DNA of 64,000 nt from Phytoactinopolyspora halotolerans (GTDB taxonomy: Bacteria > Actinomycetota > Actinomycetes > Jiangellales > Jiangellaceae), in NCBI RefSeq assembly GCF_010550675.1, contig NZ_JAAGOA010000003.1, forward strand, positions 186,001-250,000, in the 5' to 3' direction. The notes beneath the pieces were generated by a model, which searched no databases, was not told the origin of the DNA, and was given only the letters and a program-made list of their open reading frames with translations. Positions 45,645 through 53,655 of the stretch are shown piece by piece. Each line of letters begins with the position of its first letter. The first letter of the stretch is position 1. A program made the position numbers and the translations under genes.

Positions 45645-46001
45645 TTACGGGGTGAGCGGCCACATGCCGTTGGCTTTGGCCGCGTCGATCATGGCTTGAC
45701 CGCGCTCGGTCATCAGGCCGAGTCCGATCAACTTCTCCGCTCGCTCACGGTTGAGGGGGCTCCACGAACTGCGCTTCCGCCGCGGAGTGAACCGCAGCCT
45801 TGAGCTGGTGGCGTCGTGCTTGCGGTGCAGGCCGTCGATCCACCCGAAGCACAGTGCCTGCTCTACGGCTTCGTGGTAGCGCGGGCTCGGAATATCGCTG
45901 TTCTTGTGCTGGATCACGAGCCAGACCTCGTTCTCGGTCGCACTGTTCTGAGCGAGCCATTCGCGCCATTCGGCGGCCGTGCGCACAGTTATAGTCGTCA
46001 T
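45645..46001 (-). CDS. YdeI/OmpD-associated family protein
   Basis: 118 residues from ATG 46001; GTG 46010 is an in-frame alternative. Core: EWLAQNSATENEVWLVIQHKNS, YHEAVEQALCFGWIDGLHRKHD and RFTPRRKRSSWSPLNRERAEKLI, the YdeI bacteriocin-protection/DUF1801-related signature. Homologues are linked to peptide or stress resistance, without a defined reaction. It begins one base after the VOC stop, so the two are coupled. Confidence 0.85.
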   Translation of the reverse strand: MTTITVRTAAEWREWLAQNSATENEVWLVIQHKNSDIPSPRYHEAVEQALCFGWIDGLHRKHDATSSRLRFTPRRKRSSWSPLNRERAEKLIGLGLMTERGQAMIDAAKANGMWPLTP

Positions 46002-46002
46002 C

Positions 46003-46419
46003 TCACGCACCCGCCTGCGCTGTGCGGACGTCCAGATAGTGCTGGCTATGCATCACTCCGAGGACGTTGCCGAACGGGTCAACCACGGAGGCGGTGGTGA
46101 AGCCGGGTCCTCGTTCGATCGGCTCCTGATGGACGGTGGCGCCGAGGGACAGCAGCCGCTGGTAGCTTGCCTGAACATCGTCCACGGCCCAGTACATCAC
46201 CGCGCCGCCGGCCTCGCCCGATCGACTGTGCGGTGCGAATCGGCTGTCGAGGATGCCGAGCTCGTGTTGGTAGTCGCCGACGCGGAACTCGACGTACGCG
46301 GGCGTTCCGTCGACAGGGCGGGCGAAGTACGGCTCGATGCCGAGTACGTCGGTGTACCAGGCGACGGCCGCCGGCACGTCGTCGGCGAAGTAGGTGATGG
46401 TGGTGAGTCCTCGCAACAT
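46003..46419 (-). CDS. VOC (glyoxalase/bleomycin-resistance) family protein
   Basis: 138 residues forming two beta-alpha-beta-beta-beta modules: TITYFADDVPAAVAWYTDVLGIEP and VDDVQASYQRLLSLGATVHQEP, ending VVDPFGNVLGVMHSQHY. Metal-ligand Glu/His positions are present but no substrate can be assigned. ATG 46419 has GAGGAG upstream. Divergent from the WYL regulator and followed by the YdeI gene. Confidence 0.87.
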   Translation of the reverse strand: MLRGLTTITYFADDVPAAVAWYTDVLGIEPYFARPVDGTPAYVEFRVGDYQHELGILDSRFAPHSRSGEAGGAVMYWAVDDVQASYQRLLSLGATVHQEPIERGPGFTTASVVDPFGNVLGVMHSQHYLDVRTAQAGA

Positions 46420-46493
46420 CGTTGCTCCTCTTTGCGTCTGAGGCCCTGGTCGTGGACCACTCGGATGGCGGTGTCGCGTCGGCTCTCGGGCCC

Positions 46494-46545
46494 ATGATCA
46501 TCGAGGATCTGGGGCGTGTGGACCCCCTGGATCCTCGATGATCAT
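46494..46545. repeat. TGATCAT-bounded composite palindrome
   Basis: Perfect 16-base arms (46494-46509 and 46530-46545) with an inner GGGG/CCCC pair. It lies in the divergent VOC-WYL gap. Same outer design as the elements at 22558 and 31023. Confidence 0.8.
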
Positions 46546-46589
46546 CGGACGTGGGAGCCGACGCTGTGTTGATTTCCATCATTGGCCCT

Positions 46590-46614
46590 AAAGTGCTCAC
46601 CAACTGAGCACTTT
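46590..46614. promoter_or_regulatory. Perfect inverted repeat upstream of the WYL regulator
   Basis: AAAGTGCTCA and TGAGCACTTT form perfect 10-base arms around a five-base spacer, ending 18 bases before the regulator start. This is a strong autoregulatory operator candidate that could also serve the divergent VOC/YdeI unit. Confidence 0.7.
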
Positions 46615-46632
46615 TTCTGCCAGTCTTGAATC

Positions 46633-47607
46633 ATGCGTGCGGATCGGCTCGTAGCGGCCTTGTTGCTGATGCAGTCTCGTGGGCGGGTGACAGCGGCTGA
46701 GCTGGCCGACGAGCTCGAGGTCTCGGTCGCGACGGCGCGCCGGGACCTGGAAGCGATGTCGGCCGCCGGAATCCCGGTGTACCCGCAGCCGGGTCGGGGC
46801 GGCGGCTGGGCCCTGGTGGGCGGCGCGCGGACCGATCTCAGCGGCTTGTCGGCGCCGGAGGCTCAGGCGCTGTTCCTGCTGGTCGGCCCAGCCGCGGCCG
46901 TCTCCGATGAGGCGAAGGCCGCGCTGCGCAAACTGGTGCGTGCACTGCCGCAGACCTTCCGGGCCGATGCCGAGGCCGCCGCGAGCACCACGATGATCGA
47001 CCCCACGCGGTGGGGCGAGCGTGACCGTCGGCGCCCGGAGGTGGTGGACCTGTTGCAGTCGGCCGTCGTCCGCCGGCGCAAGGTGCGTCTGGCCTACACC
47101 AGCGGTTCGCGGGAGCGGAGCGAACGGCTGGTGGATCCGTGGGGTCTGGTCGACAAGGACGAGGTCTGGTACCTGATCGCGGGTACCGAGCGCGGACAAC
47201 GCACCTTCCGGGTTGACCGGATCGACCATGCGGAGCCGACGGACGAACCCGCCGAGCGGCCGGACGACTTCGAGCTCGCCGCCGCCTGGAACAGGGTCGT
47301 CGGCGAGATGGAGCAGCTGCGCTCGCGCACTTGGGCGACCGTGCTGATCGAGGAGCGATACGTGCCGATTCTGCGTGACCATTTCGGGCGGCACTGCGAG
47401 GTCGACGGAGCGGGCGGCCGCGATATCGACGACGGGCGCACCCGGGTCCGCGTCGGCGCACCGACCCCGCTGGACATCGCCCGCAACCTGGCCGGCTGGG
47501 GCGGGGCGGTCGAGGTCCTCGACCCGCCGTCGGTCCAGGACGAACTGGGCCGGATCGGTGCTGAACTGGTCAGCCGTTACGGCAGCGAAGCGGGGCGGAA
47601 AGGCTGA
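46633..47607 (+). CDS. WYL-domain helix-turn-helix regulator
   Basis: 324 residues. N-terminal HTH: MRADRLVAALLLMQSRGRVTAAELADELEVSVATARRDLEAM, then the GGGWALVGG wing. The WYL domain follows, with VRLAYTSGSRERSERLVDPWGLVDKDEVWYLIAGTERGQRTFRVDRI, and a WCX-like C-terminal part. These regulators sense nucleic acids or small ligands. It is divergent from the VOC/YdeI pair, with a perfect dyad in between. Confidence 0.9.
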   Translation: MRADRLVAALLLMQSRGRVTAAELADELEVSVATARRDLEAMSAAGIPVYPQPGRGGGWALVGGARTDLSGLSAPEAQALFLLVGPAAAVSDEAKAALRKLVRALPQTFRADAEAAASTTMIDPTRWGERDRRRPEVVDLLQSAVVRRRKVRLAYTSGSRERSERLVDPWGLVDKDEVWYLIAGTERGQRTFRVDRIDHAEPTDEPAERPDDFELAAAWNRVVGEMEQLRSRTWATVLIEERYVPILRDHFGRHCEVDGAGGRDIDDGRTRVRVGAPTPLDIARNLAGWGGAVEVLDPPSVQDELGRIGAELVSRYGSEAGRKG

Positions 47608-47613
47608 GAATGC

Positions 47614-47643
47614 CTACTGTTCGGGTGGGTCTGGACCCAGTAG
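47614..47643. terminator. Imperfect hairpin after the WYL gene
   Basis: CTACTG and a CAGTAG-like arm with an inner GGGT/ACCC pair, starting seven bases after the stop. Possible terminator. Confidence 0.4.
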
Positions 47644-47700
47644 GGTGTGTTGCGCCGATCGCGCGATTCCTGCTGAGCTGCACGACGAAAGGGCTGCCGG

Positions 47701-48177
47701 GTGAGACGATTCCTCGTTGGCGTTGCGGCGGTAGTGGCCTTGCTGGTCGGGGTGGCCCCGATGGCCCATGGCGGTGGAAACTCCACACTGCCGTCGCCGA
47801 ATCCGAACGCGGTGCTGCTGGCCGGTCCGTGCGGCTCGTCGTACAGCCACACCGGCCATTACGCGATCAAAGCGTCGGGTACCACGATCGGCCATCTGGA
47901 CGTGTACTGGTCGTCAAGCGCCAAGCGGAACTGTCTGGTGACCAACCACTCCGGGCCGTCATACGGGGTGCGCGCGTACACGGAGGCGAGGATCCGTCCG
48001 AGCGGGTACAGCTGGCCGAGCTGCCCGTCGAGCACCGGCTGTGACGGGGGCTTCTACTCGTACTATGCGGGCCCGGTGTACACGCCGCGGGGCGTCGACA
48101 TGTCGAACCGATGCATCGACATCACCGGAACCGTCGACTGGTCGTCACGGACGCTCACCCGGGTGCACTGCGGCTGA
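47701..48177 (+). CDS. Spore-associated-protein-like secreted protein
   Basis: 158 residues. A signal peptide (about 1-24, ending MAHGG) precedes a small beta-rich domain with four or five cysteines (GPCGSSYSHTGHYAIK, CLVTNHSG, YYAGPVYTPRGVDMSNRCIDITGTVDWSS, VHCG). The YYAGPVY...C...G...V...HCG pattern resembles Streptomyces spore-associated protein A. Function is unknown. GTG 47701 has AAAGGG eight bases upstream. Confidence 0.75.
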   Translation: MRRFLVGVAAVVALLVGVAPMAHGGGNSTLPSPNPNAVLLAGPCGSSYSHTGHYAIKASGTTIGHLDVYWSSSAKRNCLVTNHSGPSYGVRAYTEARIRPSGYSWPSCPSSTGCDGGFYSYYAGPVYTPRGVDMSNRCIDITGTVDWSSRTLTRVHCG

Positions 48178-48235
48178 CGCCCGTCACCGGCGGCCCGTTG
48201 CCCGGGCGGCTACAGGCGCCGGGCGGGGCCGTCCC

Positions 48236-50638
48236 CTAGAGCTTCTCGATCGGGGCGAAACGCAGCATCAGCGTCTTGAGCCCCTCGTCGCCGAAGTCGA
48301 CCGTGACCTGAGCCTGTTCACCCTCACCCGAGGTCGCGACGACGGTGCCGAGACCGAAGGCATCGTGGTTGACGCGGTCTCCGGCGGAGAGCATCGGTAC
48401 CGCACGGGCCGGCGCGCTGTTCCGGCCCAGACGGGGCGCCCTCGGTGTGGTCCAGCGGGACTGATCCGCTTCGGTGCGCTTCCAGTCGATCAACTCGTCC
48501 GGAATCTCGCCGAGGAACCGCGACGCCGGGTTGTGGCTCGGCGCACCCCAGGCGCTGCGCACCGTCGCACGAGAGAGATAGAGCCGCTCGCGCGCCCGGG
48601 TGATCCCGACGTAGGCCAGGCGGCGCTCCTCCTCCAGCTCGCGCGGTTCGCCCAGAGCCCGTTGGTGCGGGAAGACGCCGTCCTCCATGCCGGTGAGGAA
48701 CACCACCGGAAACTCCAGACCCTTGGCCGTGTGCAGCGTCATGAGTGTGACGACGCCCTCATGGTCGTCGCCTTCGGGGATCTCGTCGGCGTCGGCCACC
48801 AGGCTGACCCGCTCCAGGAACCCGGTGAGCGTGCCCACCTCCTCGTCGGCCTGGCTGACGTCGTACTCGGCGGCGACGGCGATGAGCTCGCGGAGGTTGT
48901 CCACCCTGGTCTCGTCCTGCGGATCGTCCGACTCGTCGAGCTCGGCCATGTAGCCGGTCCGCTCCAGCACGGCCTCCAAGATCGCCGCGGGGTCATGGTC
49001 GTCGTCGACCATCCGTCGTAGTTCGTCGGCGAGTGAGACGAAGCCCTCGATCGCCTTGACCGACCGTGCCGCGATGCCGGGGGCGTCGGCCGCACGTCGC
49101 AACGCCTGCCAGAACGTGATCCGCTCGCGCTGCGCGAGGGCGTCGATCATCGCTTCCGCCCGGTCCCCGATGCCACGCTTCGGGACGTTGAGAATGCGCC
49201 GCAGCGAGACCGTGTCTTCCGGGTTCGAGAGGAAGCGCAGGTAGGCGAGGGCGTCCTTGATTTCTTTGCGCTCGTAGAAGCGGACCCCGCCGACGACCCG
49301 GTACGGCAGCCCGACGCGGATCAGGATCTCTTCCAGTACCCGCGACTGCGCGTTCGTCCGGTAGAAGATGGCGACATCGCCCGGATTGGCCTGCCCCTCG
49401 TCGCTGAGCCGGTCGATCTCCTCCGCGATGAACTGCGCTTCGCTGTGCTCGTCGTCGGCGACGTATCCGACGATCTTCGCACCGTCGCCGCTCTCGCTCC
49501 ACAACCGCTTCGGCTTGCGACCCTCATTGCGCGAGATCACCGCGTTGGCGGCGGAGAGGATGGTCTGCGTGGAGCGGTAGTTCTGCTCCAGCATCACGAC
49601 GTGCGCGTCCGGATAGTCCTTCTCGAACTCCTCGATGTTGCGGATGGTGGCGCCGCGGAAGGCATAGATCGACTGATCCGCGTCGCCGACCACACACAAC
49701 TCGGCCGGCTCCACCGCGTGCGCGTCCGCGTCGCCGGAGCCACCCGGGGCGGCCGCCGTCCCTGCGCCGCCTACCAGCTCACGCACCAGCACATACTGGG
49801 CGTGGTTGGTGTCCTGATACTCGTCGACCAGGATGTGCCGGAATCGGCGGCGGTAGTGCTCGGCGACGTCCGGGAACACCTGCAGCAGGTTGACCGTGGT
49901 CATGATGAGGTCGTCGAAGTCGAACGCGTTCGCGTCGGTCAGCCGCTGCTGATACATCGCGTAGGCCTCGGCGATGGTGCGCTCGTGGTGGTTGCTCGCC
50001 TGGGCTGCCGCCGTCTCGTGATCGATCAACTCGTTCTTGAAGTCACTGACGGCGTAGCTGAACTTCTTCGGCGGGTACCGCCGCGGATCCAGGTCGAGGT
50101 CGCGGCAGACCAGCGCCATGAGCCGCTGCGAGTCCGCCTGATCATAGATGGTGAACGACGAGGTGAACCCGAACCGCTTGGCCTCGCGGCGCAGGATGCG
50201 CACGCAGGCGGAGTGGAACGTGGAGACCCACATGATCTGTGCGCGTCGCCCGACCAGTTCGGTGACCCGCTCCTTCATCTCACCGGCGGCCTTGTTGGTG
50301 AAGGTGATGGCCAGGATCGAACCCGGATGGACGTTGCGCTCCGCCAGTAGGTAGGCGATGCGGCGGGTGAGTACCCGTGTCTTGCCCGACCCGGCTCCCG
50401 CGACGATCAGCAGCGGGGGACCGTGGTGCGAGACCGCCTCGCGCTGTTGCGGGTTGAGCCCGTCCAAGATGGACTCCGGGTCGGCGCGCCGCCCCTCACC
50501 ACCGCCGCCGTCGGACGACTTCCCCGACGGCCCGGCCGTTGTCGCGGCTCGCGAGCGGGCAGGGGACGGCTCCTTTCCGGGCACCGGAACGGATGCCGGG
50601 GGCGGCAACAGCGCGGGCTGTTCTGTGGGTGTGCTCAT
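48236..50638 (-). CDS. pcrA: ATP-dependent DNA helicase PcrA/UvrD-type
   Basis: 800 residues. A disordered N-terminal extension of about 55 residues precedes LNPQQREAVSHHGPPLLIVAGAGSGKTRVLTRRIAYL (Q-motif and Walker A at 81-87). FTNKAAGEMKERV, DEYQDTNHAQYVLVREL, GDADQSIYAFRGA, EQNYRSTQTIL, TLHTAKGLEFPVVFLTGMEDGVFPH and VGITRARERLYL are superfamily 1 motifs Ia-VI. The C-terminus has the Tudor-like RNA-polymerase-binding tail (GDRVNHDAFGLGTVVAT). It unwinds DNA in repair and plasmid replication. Monocistronic, with a repeat-rich gap upstream. Confidence 0.95.
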   Translation of the reverse strand: MSTPTEQPALLPPPASVPVPGKEPSPARSRAATTAGPSGKSSDGGGGEGRRADPESILDGLNPQQREAVSHHGPPLLIVAGAGSGKTRVLTRRIAYLLAERNVHPGSILAITFTNKAAGEMKERVTELVGRRAQIMWVSTFHSACVRILRREAKRFGFTSSFTIYDQADSQRLMALVCRDLDLDPRRYPPKKFSYAVSDFKNELIDHETAAAQASNHHERTIAEAYAMYQQRLTDANAFDFDDLIMTTVNLLQVFPDVAEHYRRRFRHILVDEYQDTNHAQYVLVRELVGGAGTAAAPGGSGDADAHAVEPAELCVVGDADQSIYAFRGATIRNIEEFEKDYPDAHVVMLEQNYRSTQTILSAANAVISRNEGRKPKRLWSESGDGAKIVGYVADDEHSEAQFIAEEIDRLSDEGQANPGDVAIFYRTNAQSRVLEEILIRVGLPYRVVGGVRFYERKEIKDALAYLRFLSNPEDTVSLRRILNVPKRGIGDRAEAMIDALAQRERITFWQALRRAADAPGIAARSVKAIEGFVSLADELRRMVDDDHDPAAILEAVLERTGYMAELDESDDPQDETRVDNLRELIAVAAEYDVSQADEEVGTLTGFLERVSLVADADEIPEGDDHEGVVTLMTLHTAKGLEFPVVFLTGMEDGVFPHQRALGEPRELEEERRLAYVGITRARERLYLSRATVRSAWGAPSHNPASRFLGEIPDELIDWKRTEADQSRWTTPRAPRLGRNSAPARAVPMLSAGDRVNHDAFGLGTVVATSGEGEQAQVTVDFGDEGLKTLMLRFAPIEKL

Positions 50639-50750
50639 CGTGAGAACTACCCTATGCGGACGGACCGACAGCGACGAGTCGGCCGGTTGGCGGCGGGCGC
50701 GGCGCCAGCGCCGTGCCGTTCACTCCCGGTCCCCGCCCCGGCACCTCTCC

Positions 50751-50856
50751 GCACGACAGACGACACGGTCTGGCGGGAACCGGCACGATGTCGCACGACA
50801 GACCGCACGGTCTGCCGCAGGCCGGTTCCAGGTCACACGACAGACGACACGGTCTG
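50751..50856. repeat. Three 42-bp tandem repeats with internal dyad
   Basis: Units start at 50751, 50793 and 50835. Each begins with RCACGACAGAC and contains CAGAC-N6-GTCTG. Weaker units follow at 50878, then in inverted orientation near 50902, 50944 and 50995. Confidence 0.85.
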
Positions 50857-51132
50857 CATGGTGAGCGGCCGTCCGTCACACGACGGCTCACACAGAGGGG
50901 TCGTGTGGGCGGTTGTGCGCGTGCCGGCCGATAGACACCGGGTTGTGTGAGCGGTCGTGCGAACCGGGGCCGCTAAATGCCGCGTACCCACGACTGTGCG
51001 AGCTGTCGTGTGCGTCTTGACCGCCCAGAGCGGTCAGACTGATCACGACACAGTTCACGACTCGATCGAGCGGCCGAAACTGACACAACTAATCGCACGA
51101 CAACGGCGACGCGGCCGGTCGGCGACCACAAC

Positions 51133-51202
51133 GACGATGCGGCTGGCCCGGGGGCGACGACGATGCGGCTGGCCCGGGGGCGACGACGATGCGGCTGGCC
51201 GG
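51133..51202. repeat. 26-bp tandem repeat
   Basis: Two full units and a truncated third, with the GATGCGGCTGGCC core starting at 51136, 51162 and 51188. Confidence 0.9.
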
Positions 51203-51463
51203 ACGACAGCGACAACGACGCATCCGGCCGCACGGCTCGAGTGACGGCGTCCGCCTACGCCACACGCCGTCGCACTTGCCGTGGTGGCTGATCTGCCGGA
51301 GTTGGCACACGCTGCCACGGGACTCGAGTCGCGACGCCACCCCGCATGTGACCTGCGCAAACGCACCGTAAGGAGCAGAACACGCCAGAGAGGGTACACA
51401 CACGCACTTTGCCGCTAGCCAGCCGTTGATCCGGCGACACCGCTTGCGCGGGTGCCAACGTGA

Positions 51464-51498
51464 AAGGCCCCGGTCGGATCTGATCCGGCCGGGGCCTT
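51464..51498 (-). terminator. Strong hairpin terminator of the precursor gene
   Basis: Sixteen-base arms beginning AAGGCCCCGG on both sides with one wobble position, and a minimal loop. Read on the minus strand it starts 18 bases after the precursor stop and is followed by TTTCACG. Confidence 0.8.
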
Positions 51499-51516
51499 GA
51501 CGGTGGAGCCTGACGA

Positions 51517-51687
51517 TCAGGAGAAGCCGCCGTTGTCTCCGTTGGCGGAGCATTCCCCATGCTGGTCGATGTGGTGCGGCACGTCAGGGCTGTCCTTGGG
51601 CGGCGGGCCCGACAGCGACGGGTTGCACCGGCTGAGCGTGAGCTCGACGACCGATCCGATGACGGTGATCTCTGGGCGCTGATACAT
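51517..51687 (-). CDS. Lasso-leader RiPP precursor peptide with atypical core
   Basis: 56 residues: leader MYQRPEITVIGSVVELTL then SRCNPSLSGPPPKD... ending DNGGFS. Tyr2, Pro5, Ile7, Gly11 and Thr17 match the lasso leader pattern YxxPx(L/I)xxxGxxxxxT that is bound by B1/RRE proteins. With Thr17 at position -2, the core would start at Ser19, but residues 7-9 of that core are Leu, Ser, Gly, with no Asp or Glu to close a lasso ring. Two Cys (21 and 46) and a PPP stretch are present. ATG 51687 has AAGGGGGGAGG upstream and a strong terminator downstream. It is divergent from an asparagine-synthetase-like gene. Confidence 0.75.
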   Translation of the reverse strand: MYQRPEITVIGSVVELTLSRCNPSLSGPPPKDSPDVPHHIDQHGECSANGDNGGFS

Positions 51688-51811
51688 GGAGCGCCTCCCC
51701 CCTTTGCGAGACTGCGTTGTCCCGCCCTCACTCCTCGAGGCATTCGATGCCTCCTCTAATGGAGGCGGATACTATCATGTCGCCAAGGGGTTGGCGACTG
51801 AGGGGGATGTC
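51688..51811. promoter_or_regulatory. Divergent promoter region, precursor / cyclase
   Basis: This 124-bp gap drives both genes. AAAGGGGGGAGG serves the precursor and AGGGGG (51801-51806) the cyclase. An AT-richer block near 51750-51780 (GAGGCGGATACTATCATGTC) is the likeliest promoter core. Confidence 0.5.
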
Positions 51812-53605
51812 ATGGCGGTCGGGGCGATTGCTGGTGCGATATCGCGGCAGGTCAAACTCGATCCGGGAGTCGTCGTCCGGATGCTTGACGAGGTGCCGCA
51901 CCGCGGCACCGTGGTCCAGACATTGGAGCGTGGCAACGCGGCTCTGGGCGTGGTGGGCGACGGGATCCACAGCGTATCGAGCCTTGGTGTCCACGGGCGT
52001 ATGTCGTGCGCCCTGTTGGGCCCGCTCGACAACGTCGCCGAACTCGGGCGCGAACTCGGGCTGCACGGCGAACCCTTGGGGCAGCAGGACGCCGCACGGG
52101 TGGTGGCGGCTGCGTTCGTGCGCTGGGGAGCGGCCGCCGCGGGCAAGCTCCGAGGCGCGTTCGCGTGCATCGTCACCGACGGTGAGCGTGCATGGTCGTT
52201 CCGGGACCATATCGGCGGCCGGCCGTTCTTCTTCCGCGACGACGGCCACACGTGGTGGGGAGCCAGCGAAGCCAAGCAGGTGGTGGCCGGCGCCGGACTC
52301 GACCGGCGACCGGACCTGGACGCGATCGCCACGACGTACTTTCGGGGCGTCTCCTCCGACGCCGCGCTGAAGGGCGTGTCCAGGCTGCGTTACGGCAGCA
52401 TCCAGACGGTCGGTCCGCACGGCAGCACCGAGGACCTGCACTGGAACCCGGGACCCGAGATGCTGGAGACTGCACGGCTGTCCGTCGACGACGCCGTGGA
52501 TGAGCTCACTGAGGTGATGCGGCGCGCGGTGGAACGTACCGTGCACGGCGCGGACGCGGTGGCGCTCAGCGGCGGGATCGACTCACCGGCGGTCGCGGCG
52601 TTCGCGGCACCGCGGCACCAAGAGCTGGCAGGGATTCCGCTGCACGCGTACACCTACGTGTATCCGCATCAGTCGACGGTCGACGAGAGCCCGTACACCA
52701 GGGCGGTGGCCGAGCAGCTGGGCATTCCGCTGAAGGAGTTCGAGGTGACCTCCGGTCCGCTGGACGAACTGGACACGTGGGTGGCGCTCGCCGACGGGCC
52801 GTGGGACAGCCTGCCGATGGCCACGGCGGCCTACGGGTACCGGGTGGCGGCTGGGTTCGGTGCGACCCAGGTGCTGACGGGCACGCTCGCGGAGTACGTG
52901 TTCACGATCAACTCGTTCCTGCTCGGGCATCTCGCCTCGCACGGCCGCTGGCGAGCCCTGGCCGACCAGATGTCGAAACGGCGGGCCGCTGGGATGGGCC
53001 GGCGGCGGCTCGCCCGGCGGCTGGTATGGGAGCTGACGCCCGCTCCGGCCGGAAAGTTCAAGGCGTGGGCGGTCCGCAGACGGTCGAACTTCTTCCCGCT
53101 CTGGACGGACATGACGGTGGTCGGTGGCTACCGGTACGAGACTGCGCTGCTGAACCCGGTGCGGAAACGATGGACGACGCCCACCCTGCAAGCGGCTCGG
53201 GGCACCACCACGACCTCGGAGGCGATGGAGATCTGCGCCGCTGCGGAAGGCGTGACGGTGCGTCAGCCGCTGGCTGACCGGGACCTGTGGGAGTGGTTCC
53301 TGCGGCTGCCGGCAGAGGTTAAGTTCCCCGATACGGTGCCGAAGTCGATCGTGCGCAGGGCGCTGCGCGGGCGGGTGCCTGATACGGTGCTGGACCGTCG
53401 TGACAAGACGTTGTTCGACGAACACGTCATGGACACGGTGCCGTGGGATCGGCTGCGGCATTACCTCAGCGACACCGACTACCGGATGCCAGGGATCGAC
53501 TATGCGATGCTGCTCGACCGGGTGGATCGCAAAGCGCTCCGCCCGGTCGAGCTCATCTGGGCCTACGACCTGTGCGGCGTGCACGCGTTCGTCAAGACGT
53601 TCTAG
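51812..53605 (+). CDS. Asparagine-synthetase-like cyclase (lasso C-protein-like)
   Basis: 597 residues from ATG 51812, five bases after AGGGGG; the longer frame to 51686 overlaps the precursor. The N-terminal half is a glutamine-amidotransferase-like domain (AWSFRDHIGGRPFFF, WWGASEAKQVVAG), but the second residue is Ala, so the nucleophilic Cys is missing. The C-terminal half has the ATP-pyrophosphatase loop LSGGIDSPAVAAFAA (SGGIDS at about 253-258) and DRRDKTLFDEHV. This fits enzymes that adenylate a carboxylate and close an amide or macrolactam, as in lasso cyclases, rather than a true AsnB. It is divergent from the lasso-leader precursor; no B1, B2 or dedicated transporter is adjacent. Confidence 0.8.
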   Translation: MAVGAIAGAISRQVKLDPGVVVRMLDEVPHRGTVVQTLERGNAALGVVGDGIHSVSSLGVHGRMSCALLGPLDNVAELGRELGLHGEPLGQQDAARVVAAAFVRWGAAAAGKLRGAFACIVTDGERAWSFRDHIGGRPFFFRDDGHTWWGASEAKQVVAGAGLDRRPDLDAIATTYFRGVSSDAALKGVSRLRYGSIQTVGPHGSTEDLHWNPGPEMLETARLSVDDAVDELTEVMRRAVERTVHGADAVALSGGIDSPAVAAFAAPRHQELAGIPLHAYTYVYPHQSTVDESPYTRAVAEQLGIPLKEFEVTSGPLDELDTWVALADGPWDSLPMATAAYGYRVAAGFGATQVLTGTLAEYVFTINSFLLGHLASHGRWRALADQMSKRRAAGMGRRRLARRLVWELTPAPAGKFKAWAVRRRSNFFPLWTDMTVVGGYRYETALLNPVRKRWTTPTLQAARGTTTTSEAMEICAAAEGVTVRQPLADRDLWEWFLRLPAEVKFPDTVPKSIVRRALRGRVPDTVLDRRDKTLFDEHVMDTVPWDRLRHYLSDTDYRMPGIDYAMLLDRVDRKALRPVELIWAYDLCGVHAFVKTF

Positions 53606-53655
53606 CTGCCAGTCGGGGCGTGTCACCTGTCCGGCGGCGGTGATTGTCCGGCGAC

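Larger units (their letters stand above)
50639..51516. other. 878-bp repeat-rich intergenic region
   Basis: No convincing gene lies between pcrA and the RiPP precursor. Short open frames exist on both strands only because the main repeat has a period of 42, a multiple of three. The region contains degenerate GCACGACAG... units in both orientations (50751-51012), 26-bp tandem repeats (51133-51202) and, at the far end, the terminator of the precursor gene. Confidence 0.75.

Noticed and set aside
50652-50934. Small frames over the 42-bp repeats on both strands
   Set aside because: The period is a multiple of three, so all frames stay open; no ribosome site and no plausible protein.
50751-51012. 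CRISPR array
   Set aside because: Units are degenerate, change orientation and lack unique spacers of constant length; no cas genes.
51812-53605. Housekeeping asparagine synthetase AsnB
   Set aside because: The glutaminase Cys after the initiator Met is absent and the gene is head-to-head with a lasso-leader precursor.
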